A DNA stretch of 64,000 bases, from contig LR990050.1 of NCBI GenBank assembly GCA_905147135.1, positions 136,501 to 200,500 of the forward strand, read 5' to 3'. Shown here piece after piece: positions 55,909 through 64,000 of the stretch. This stretch comes from Blastobasis lacticolella. Taxonomy: Eukaryota; Arthropoda; Insecta; Lepidoptera; Blastobasidae. The notes beneath the pieces are model-generated. The model did no database searches. It saw only the letters and a list, made by a program, of their open reading frames with translations, and had not been told where the DNA came from. Within the stretch, counting starts at the first letter, position 1; each line of letters begins with the position of its first letter. The position numbers and the translations under genes were made by a program.

Positions 55909-57338
55909 CCGGTGGAAATACCCGTCCAACTAATTTACCCTAATATTACTAGCGAGTATGCAGCTGAACCACATTAGTTAACATGTGGCGAGCTCCCGAG
56001 CGGGCGCTGCGTGCTGCCGATGGCCCGATAAGAGCCCCCGCCAACTCTTCCGGCGAGCCGCTCCAAACTTCCCGAGCCTACCTGGCCGAATGCAGACCCC
56101 GATTTGAACTTCGCGTACGATAGATTACCGACACTACCCGAGGGACTTCAACTATATCAATCAAACGTTTAATACCTACTCGTAGCTACTTATAGCGAGA
56201 CGGAGCCACGTCCCAGTTTAATTCCGGTACATCTGGTAATTCCGCACAACGAGTCCGGAAAGGCCCTCGCGGCGCGTCGGAGCTAAACAGGGAGAGCGAG
56301 ATGTGTGTTTACGGTGCCAATATTGTAGACGATGTTCATATTATTACACGACATTGCGTATTCCGCCCGCGTCGCGGCGCAAATAAGGTCGCTGCTCTAA
56401 TCTGACGACTCATTGGCCGGTGCGGCGCTGCGGCGATGCGGCACGGCGCGGTGCGGCGCGGTGCGGCGCGGCGCGACGCGGCGCGACGCCGCGGCCCGGC
56501 GACCTAATCCCGCGGCGGCGGCAAATTGCTCGTGAATTATCTCGCCGGCGAGCGCCCGAGCGCGCCACTTGATGGCCGCCCCGGATTTGTCTTTAGAGAA
56601 AATATAATAGAGACCTCATAAAAGGCTACCGAAGCTCCGCGCTGAGTGAGCGATACTTTTCCTCGAGATTACCGCCTCGGCGTGGTTCAATGGCTAAATA
56701 AATTCCCTTTTACGTTGTGGTGTAAATATCCCTTGGCAATTTATTATTTGGTAAAAGTACATCGCTTTTCCGTCCTTTTCATAATAATATGACGGAGAAT
56801 TCCTCATTCAGCTTATTAGGGAAACACATGTAAACCCCCTATGTCAATAACTAGCGATTCCCGCGATACCTATTCACTAGTAAGCAGGTCGAAACTCTGG
56901 CAGCATCCCGTTGGATCCTGTTATTTTTCTGGGATATAAAGTACCCTATGTTACACACTGACTGAGACCGAGACATCTAAACTTACAAACTTTTCCTCCT
57001 TATAAGATTGTTCATAAAAAAGGTTAAAAGCAGCCTTGAGACGTTCGCCCGTGCTGAAAACTACAAAGCGAAACACTACTAGACCATTTACATTATCGAA
57101 TAACAAAGTAGGAGCTTTGGGCTGTGTTCCGTTTACAGTAACTTCGATATGGAAGCGAAACAATCTTTAAACACTCGCCCACCCAGGACGGCATTAAACG
57201 AGAGTACTCAACGGCTAATAAAGAGGGGTGCCTTGCTTTATTATGGTCGCAACTTGTAGGATACTCTTCCACTCGCGCTGTACGGTATGGCCGAATGCAT
57301 GCGGCTGCGTGCGCCGGCGGCCGAGCAGATGTACAGGT
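55909..57338. other. GC-island mosaic with a GC tandem repeat
   Basis: Islands at 55,985-56,100, 56,265-56,290 and 56,350-56,580. Positions 56,420-56,500 form a degenerate tandem of GCGGCGCGGT-type units. No gene or transposon recognised. Confidence 0.4.
56420..56500. repeat. GC-rich degenerate tandem repeat
   Basis: Runs of GTGCGGCGCG and GCGCGACGCG, five or more units. Confidence 0.85.
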
Positions 57339-57573
57339 TGACTTTAAATTCATGATAATGCAATATGTGTTCATGATAACAAGTTAAACAACTTTTACTA
57401 TGGCACCAACTCTAAAATCGCGAGAATAAATTAGGCATCTGTTTCTAATAAAATTGAAAACAAATTCTGCCAAAATGTATGAAACGGCCGATTTTTTTTC
57501 GCGATTTCAGGGTTGGTGCCGTAGTAAAACTTGTTTAACTTGTTTTCACGAGCACGTCATGAATTTAAAGTCA
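57339..57573. repeat. 235-bp foldback element
   Basis: The outer arms TGACTTTAAATTCATGA (57,339-57,355 and its complement at 57,557-57,573) match exactly over 17 bp. The inner arms 57,378-57,423 and 57,499-57,544 match at 42 of 46 positions and include AACAAGTTAAACAA, GGCACCAAC and AAATCGCGA. The central loop is 75 bp. It could be a small DNA transposon (MITE) or a hairpin-RNA locus. No clear target duplication seen. Confidence 0.75.
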
Positions 57574-60500
57574 CTCTCTAGAAGAAAGCTGCTTGTCTAC
57601 GTACAATATTTATTTGTTTCTCTCCCCTTTACAGACAGCGTCTTATTTATATTGTGACCGGGCACTTGTGACGGTGATTTGTGTCGTATAGTGTGATTCA
57701 TGAATGAGATACTTGCCTACAAAATGTGTAGACCAAGGCTAAGCTCACGGGATAACGTTGCTTGGACAGCGCGTATCCAAATGGATATACCACGGGGATA
57801 TACATAGTTTTTGAGGGAAATAAAAAGGCCGTTATCCACTTGACAACCATAGAATTCACAGTATTCGAGACCCTTTTGTGCTGGCCGCCGCGCGCCGTGA
57901 CACTGACAGTGACAATGCCGTGAGGGCCCTTAGTGTAGGTAGTGTCTTTTACTTTTATCTCCTAGTTGTTTGTTAATCCCGGACGAAAAAAGGAAGATGT
58001 AATTTGTTGTAGTTGTGTTGTGTCGTGATGAGTGCACAATAATCAATATCTTGAATTGAATTGAGAATTAAATCGGTCCGGTTTTACTTATTCAATCTGC
58101 AAGGACCATCAGCTAGCTAGGTAATTATTTTCTTGCTACTTGATTTACATTTTTGTGTTCACTACAAGTGCAAACCTGTTGTCGGAGTCAAATAAAATAA
58201 ATGAAATGCGTACATCAAAGTATTAGGCCTCCATGAATATGTATGGGTGCGCTGGCAGATGCTAATCTAAGATTAAGCAACGGCGCGTTCACCTTGGCTT
58301 GACGCCGGCGCCGGCGTTTGCAGCGGCCGCGTGCCGTAAGCCTGAAAAATGGCGGCCGCATTGCGACGCGCCCTGCAGCGCGGTGCCGAAATTCATTCAC
58401 GAACGCCCTACTTAAATCGTAAAATCCTATGATTTCCCAGTAGCCAATGAATTTCCATGCAACTATTATGCCAATAGTTGGCGGAAACTTTCGCGGCGAG
58501 AGCGGGAAACTTTTCCAAGACTCGCTCCGTGAAGGTCTTTTAATTTCATTGCTCTGTCTGCGACATGGCGTTTTATCGGGCGCAGTTCTGTTCACAGTTC
58601 GCGGGAGTGGACGTGAAGCGGACAGCTGCAGTTCGCTTGGCTATAATACATTACAGTGGACAACGCAGACACGGCTAGTGCTGTTAAATCAGGCGTGCCG
58701 CGGCCGCAGCTGCGGCTCTCGCGGGAAGCCGTACGCCGCCGCATACATGATTTAGTAGACACGGCACATCAAACAGCCCGTCGCACACAAGGCGGTGCAA
58801 TCGTGTAACCGAAACAGACAGACAGTGACAAACAAATCACGCCTCACGACCCAAATAAGACAAATTCTAGCCAATTTGTAGGTTCGCTTCCTTGATAACG
58901 TCGTAACTTTAGGGTTGAGTTGAGCGCCTCGGGTCGGCCCAGCGGGGAAGTTAGTAATGGACGCGGCGGCTTCGGGGCCGTCACTACGTTACACTATACT
59001 ACATATAGCTATTGCATCCTTACTTTACACTTAAATCTTTATCAATAGCAAACTCATAAACATCAAAATATTGCTTACAAATTTTCGCCAAAAATCTGTA
59101 CCAATTTCCTCGACGTACTGGCCCGAAATCGCGTGGGTAGCTCAGCCGAGGCCGGGCCTGAGCGTGATAGCGTTAACTGGGAGCTGATTTATGCAGGCGC
59201 TAGCTGTAGCGCGCCCGTGATTTGTGATCTGCTCATTACAGTCCGCCGCTAGTGGACTGGGCTGCAGATAGGCCGGTAAGGCCGGGTATTTATAGAGGCG
59301 GCGCGGGCCCGGCGCCGGAACCCGCGGCCGGCGGCCGGCAGGCTGCAGGCGGCGGGCGGCGGGCGACGTCCGGAGGCGCGGGCTAGTTACCCTGCGCCAT
59401 AAAGCTTGCGGGTTGCGTGCCGACGACGCCGCGCCCGTTTGCAGCGTTCCACGGAACAACCGAGTTCCCATTAAAACTTGAGGATCTAGTGAATCACGTG
59501 ACTCAAAGGCGCACGGCTTTAGCAACTTCGCCGAATTAAATTAAACTGGGTTCTTGCGTTTTTGAACGAACCTAGCTTCTAGCTTGTGTAATTTTATTTC
59601 GTTACGAAACAACACGGTTGCTGCGGTACAAACGGAATGATAATGCAAGTGCTCCGGGCCGGGAGCAAACACGGCGCCGTTTGTGCGGCGAGGGCGCCCC
59701 AGAGGAAATCATCGCGGCGATCCGGCGCATCCGTCGATCGCACGCACCGGCTAATCACGCCCGCCCGGGCCGCCGCCGCCGCCACGTGAAATACGGCCCG
59801 TCGCGGCTGCCAGACGCACCCGTAAGCCTCTTCAAGGCTCGACGGCCGGGATGAACAGCCCGAGATACGGGATCGATTCTCGCATCGTTGGAAAGGGATA
59901 TTTTAGGTTTTTACATCTGGATGATAAATCACTAGTGCATTTTTTCCTTTCGTCCACGTTCGCAACTGATTTTCGTTACTAGTTACGAAACAACACTTTG
60001 TTACATATGTGTTTTAAATCAGTACTCACTGCTGTAAGTTAGTATAAAGTATTTTGTGCTGCGATATATAATATAGGAACGGTTTGAACAATACAAAAAA
60101 TTTGATGTTTGTCGCATTAGCCGTATCTACTAGGCACTTATAGAGAGGTCGAACCAAAACAGTTCGTTCAAATATTATATCCACGGTAACATTTAATAAA
60201 GGCTGGAATGTCCGCCTGTGTCTTGCGCCCAGAAGGGGAAATAGACCGTCGGAATTAGGTTGTTTCCAAGGGAATTGCTTCGCGAACGGTAATGCAACCT
60301 GTCCTGGTAGGTTTGTGGAGACGCGCGTCCTTATACTGTTGCAAGACTTCGCAGCTTAGCGTCTATCAGTTCAGGGTCCTACATAAAACAGGCAGCGCTC
60401 GGCTGGCGCGGCGCCAACGGCACGCGCCTCAAAACCTAATTACACCGGAGCTATGCTGACTTACGGGGGGCAGACCGCCGCAGGTGAGTGCCTCAACCCG

Positions 60501-62191
60501 CGTACGTTGACCGACTTTGTACCAACAAATCCTCCGAAAAGTTACTACAAAGGGTTACGGTTGATTTCAGCCAACCCTTTTAAAGATGGACACCGGTTCT
60601 CGGTACAAACATATTTACCCTACCCAATCTAAAACATGATGCCCGTATGTTTATTTTTGTTATATTAAAGTAGGCATTATTATCATGTTTTTCCTTATGA
60701 AACGTGACTGTAGCACACGCCTGCGCGCTTTTATAAAATACGTGATACAATCCGTTCTCTAAAAATAACTTGATAATGGAAATACACTCGTTTCGCATGG
60801 AATGTGTGTTACGTTATCTTAAATAAGGCCTCGTACCACGAGGCGAAGTTGCTCCATATCCCGGCTACTCTACACTCGTCACTTTACATTTGAAATGTAA
60901 ATTTCTTCAGTGCAATGTCAAAACATAGCATTCACTAAAATATAAGTATACAATAAAATAATGCAAAATATTTTTAAGAATATTGCGGTGTGCAGAGGAA
61001 CCTCGTTAGATGCCTACCCTACAGTTGTAGCGTCAGCATATCCTGCCCAATTTATCTCCGTAAGGCCACGCTGTCTCACAAGCAATGTTGCAACGTTGCA
61101 TCTAAACTACTTGCATAATACAACAGGTACTTGCTTTTGTGCGTACACTGCCCGCAGCGGTGAGCTCGGGAGCTCATGTTCGGTGCAAAGCGAATATTGT
61201 ACTAGGAGACCAGGGCCAGGTGTCCGTAGATCAGAAAATCGATCGACAGAGAATCGAAGATTTACGGATAAGTAAGTACAACTCGTATGCTAGGCGTGGA
61301 AATGATGATAAAGTCCAAGCATGTTAGACAATAGAGTTACAGATGATTGTAACTGTAAAAACCTCATTAAATAAGGAATGTCACGTTGAACGGGAGTCCA
61401 ACCCAAATCTAATCAAGTCGGCCCATTCGCGGGCCGCATCTTTACGCCCGCTGAACTATCGCTACTTTGTAAAAGCAGTAAACATGTTGCCTTCTTTATC
61501 ACATATCAAGAAGTTTTACTGCTGCAATTCGCACCACAAACCTCGCGCCTTGTTAAGAATACGTAATGCACATCCTTGTACAGGTACACGTATATGTACC
61601 TATGCCAACATGGTGGAAATCTTCTATTTTCTTTTCACTATTTTCTAGATAAGTCTTCAACACACAAATTAAGTATTCTATGGTTATACAAGAGTCAAAT
61701 CGTAGAGGAACACACTGGAGCGAGAAACTTTAGATTTTTAAATTTGAAATTAACGCAAAAAACAAACATGTCGATTCCAATAATTTGTAAGCTGCTGTGT
61801 TTAAAGTAAGACGAGGCTTTCTTTTCGGCGTCCCTTCTCATGATCACTCAGTCCTATAGGTTATTAAATGTGCATCGTCCACATTTTTATTGCCTAGGGT
61901 GGCACAAGGTCAGACGACCCACCGTCGGCCAGGACATCAGCAACGTAACTTTTGAAGAACCCCAAGTAACAGTGCAAAAGAAAGACTTCGAGAGATCATT
62001 CCAGTTTACGTATTGCACGTTCATATGTCATTTCCAGATTTCTAATGTACTCGTAGGTGGAGCTACGGCGCATCCGTATTGTGATTAAGCGATCGACGCT
62101 TCAGCTCGCTCCCGGCAGGTATCCGTGAGAGCCACCGTCTCTGCGATGAGGTGAGTTCCGGGGCGCGCAGTGGATTAAAAAGCCATTTACT

Positions 62192-62194
<3 letters not shown>
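57574..62194. other. Transposon-poor GC-island mosaic
   Basis: GC islands at 58,290-58,380, 58,690-58,745, 58,920-58,980, 59,140-59,450 and 59,650-59,850 alternate with AT-rich DNA. GCGGCCGC lies at 58,323, 58,352 and 58,700. A TATTTATAG word at 59,286 precedes an island, but no initiator or transcript evidence exists. Frames of up to 127 codons in the islands overlap each other and have no domain. Nothing recognised at 60,000-62,190. Confidence 0.4.

Positions 62195-62222
<28 letters not shown>
62195..62222. repeat. (CCG)n microsatellite
   Basis: About nine uninterrupted CCG units. Confidence 0.98.
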
Positions 62223-63044
62223 TATCCGCGCCATCTCCGACCCACTTCCACGCCAAATTGGGTCCCATTTGTGGGCCGAGATTGACGCCGTCATAATAGA
62301 CACCATTAATAACCCAATGTTTTGCGGACGACGGTCTCGATCCGAACGGACACTGAATTTAATGGGATCACGAAACTGATGTTTTGACTTGAGATATGGA
62401 AGGCTATTGAGACTGTTAGTAAACTTAGTAGTCAACTGTAGACGTACGTTCAGACATTCGCCAACATCAAAAGCATACTCCTATGTATGAATAACTCTTT
62501 AAGAATGCAGACTGCAGCGTTTCCATAGAATGCGCTGATTAGGTAAAGTGGTGCAATGCAATTTCGCCGTCACGCGTTCGTTGCAACGCCGTAACGGGGT
62601 GCATCACAACCTACTACCCTACTTTCTTAGGGCTCTAATGTAGACAAAGACTAGAACTTACCTACTTGATTTTAATAACACCCGTGTATCAGCTCAAAGG
62701 GCGATGAAAGTGCTAATTAAATATCTAACCACACTTTAGAAGTCCGCCTAGACTATAAAATGGAACAACGTTTGTAAATTCCTTCCCTTGTTGTTTCTAA
62801 ACAAGATTTTGTTCGACCGAATGGCTACAAAAGAGTGGTCGGATGTTAAAAATATTGCTCGAACTTTGTTTAAAGTTCTTTTTTCGCTGTATCCGGGCGC
62901 TGAAAAACAACGACTGATAGGGAAATCGCTTGTGGTGGTTTTAGGTAATTGTTTGCCTCAAACAAGATTTGACTGCTGGGCTTCAATAGACCCCCGTCAC
63001 ATCTTCACCGTTAAAATTACATATCTAAAATAACCTAGTAACCT
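62223..63044. other. Unassigned
   Basis: A plus-strand frame of 81 codons (62,788-63,033) has no recognisable domain. No transposon recognised. Confidence 0.35.
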
Positions 63045-63250
63045 AACCGATTGGAAAATGTCGGAAAATCCCCGACCAAATATACATATAATCAAATGAT
63101 TTCCAAATTACTGAACCACCTCGATTAAACTGGCTTTTAAATAAATAAATCGGTACATCCATTCATTAGCTATGGTGCCACAGACAGATCAGATACACAG
63201 ATGCACTCAAACTAACAACACCCCTGTTTTTTCGTCGGGGTTTAAATAGG
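63045..63250 (+). repeat. Dispersed repeat E, copy 2
   Basis: It matches 43,995-44,260 in CGGAAAATCCCCGACC, CCTCGATTAAACTGGC, TTTTAAATAAA, TATGGTGCCACAGACAG and TTTTTTCGTCGGGGTTTAAA. Confidence 0.65.
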
Positions 63251-63484
63251 TAGCCTACGTTTTGCTCGACGTAGGGCTCGCTATAGCCAGTCAATATGCG
63301 TGACTGGAGTAAGGCATCGTAAGTGGAGTGAACACCGTACGTCCTACCGGATAATTACAATAAATATTTAATGTATACTTGGCCGATATGGTCTCCGACT
63401 ATCCCTACAGGAAAAAGGCGTGACGTTATTTTTATGTACGAGTATGTATATATGGCCATGTGTATGTATGTATGTATGCCTTAT

Positions 63485-63572
63485 ACTCTTGGTTTCGCTA
63501 ATGTCTATAGGCAGTGGTGACCACTTTCCGGTGGCCCGCTTGCCTGTTTGCCTACCGTATGACATAAAAAAA
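63485..63572 (+). mobile_element. LINE 3' tail fragment
   Basis: CTAATGTCTATAGGCAGTGG, GACCACTTTCCGGTGGCCC, GCTTGCCTGTTTGCC and TATGACATAAAAAAA match the tail of the LINE at 10,433-14,125. Confidence 0.85.
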
Positions 63573-63674
63573 GCCGCAATCCAATCTGTTGACGATTCAC
63601 GGGTGACATGGTAACAGACTATCATCTATTACTTTCGTAAACCATTAGCATTTTCTGCCGAGTATATTCAACAA

Positions 63675-63827
63675 AGAGTGTCGGTGGGGCCTAATGGTTA
63701 ATGGACCGACTCGTAAGGAACTGTGGGACTCGTAAGGAATCCCAGAGAAGCCATGTCTCTTTCCTGAGTTATGTGCATTAGTTGAACACTAACTGAATCT
63801 CTTACGATGAGGGAAAACATTGTGATT
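63675..63827 (+). mobile_element. SINE 5' part
   Basis: The head GAGTGTCGGTGGGGCCTAAT, GACTCGTAAGGAACTGTGGG with a partial internal duplication of ACTCGTAAGGAA, then TGAGTTATGTGCATTAGTTG and CTTACGATGAGGGAAAACAT. It is 3'-truncated at about 63,827. Confidence 0.8.
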
Positions 63828-64000
63828 AGGGAATGCAATACCGGGATACCGGGGTCCCGCATACATTTTGCGGGACTAATCTCGGTCGAAAGTTTTGCGG
63901 GATCCCGCTGGACTGGCGGGATTACAGAGGCACGTGATTCATACGTGTGATTCTGCGCGCGGCGGCGCTAGGTCATGGACTGGCTGGCTGGGTGTTCCAC
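63828..64000. other. Unassigned; GGGATCCCG-type words at the window edge
   Basis: Words built on CCGGGAT, GGGGTCCCGC, TGCGGGATCCCGC and GGCGGGAT recur at 63,840-63,925. This may be a degenerate repeat cut by the window end. Confidence 0.35.

Noticed and set aside
58215..58595. Minus-strand frame of 126 codons
   Set aside because: Composition follows GC bias, overlaps a plus-strand frame of similar length, and no domain is recognisable.
59142..59525. Minus-strand frame of 127 codons and a TATTTATAG word next to it
   Set aside because: It lies in a GC island with overlapping frames on both strands, is arginine/proline/alanine-rich as expected by chance, and no initiator or domain supports a gene.
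62187..62435. Frame with a polyalanine stretch
   Set aside because: The alanines come from the (CCG)n microsatellite read on the minus strand.

Overview
The window looks like a gene-poor stretch of an insect chromosome, most likely from a moth or butterfly (Lepidoptera). The reasons are the dense, short, 5'-truncated non-LTR retrotransposon (LINE) remains, a tRNA-derived SINE present in at least ten copies, LINE tails and small repeats of types I know from lepidopteran genomes, and an AT-rich background broken by short CpG-rich islands. I see no host gene with a recognisable protein domain, no rRNA, no functional tRNA gene, no CRISPR array and no bacterial-type operon.

Layout. Positions 1-10,400 hold a decayed Jockey-like LINE (about 305-1283), LINE and RTE-type fragments, a SINE fragment and otherwise unassigned sequence. 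Positions 10,433-14,125 hold the best element: an almost complete minus-strand LINE with an apurinic-type endonuclease and a reverse transcriptase in one frame, split by a single TAA codon, with a GC-rich 5' leader and a poly(A) tail. Positions 14-33 kb are a patchwork of LINE tails, SINEs and RTE tails, plus a second Jockey-like LINE fragment with a likely target-site duplication (21,924-22,939) and a 572-bp element with 143-bp terminal inverted repeats (23,205-23,776). Positions 33-41.7 kb are mostly free of recognisable transposons, carry GC-rich blocks alternating with ATTA-rich blocks, and look like regulatory or intronic DNA of a developmental locus (inference only). Positions 41.7-50.3 kb are again repeat-rich. 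Positions 50.3-62 kb return to the GC-island/AT mosaic, interrupted by a 1.28-kb TA-flanked non-autonomous DNA transposon (54,624-55,906) and a 235-bp hairpin element (57,339-57,573). The right edge has a LINE tail and a truncated SINE.

How the parts relate. The intact LINE family has several relatives in the window that share its short 3' tail, so its machinery, or that of a sister element, seeded most of them. The SINEs would also depend on a LINE enzyme, but which one cannot be told here. Nested insertions give a relative order of events: SINEs entered the TA-flanked transposon, a LINE tail entered the 143-bp-TIR element, and LINE pieces entered two copies of a short poly(A) repeat. The most unusual signals are a 15-bp motif repeated nine times in both orientations inside the TA-flanked transposon, several near-perfect short palindromes in or next to retroelement debris, and 14 exact GCGGCCGC octamers, all outside the recognised transposons.
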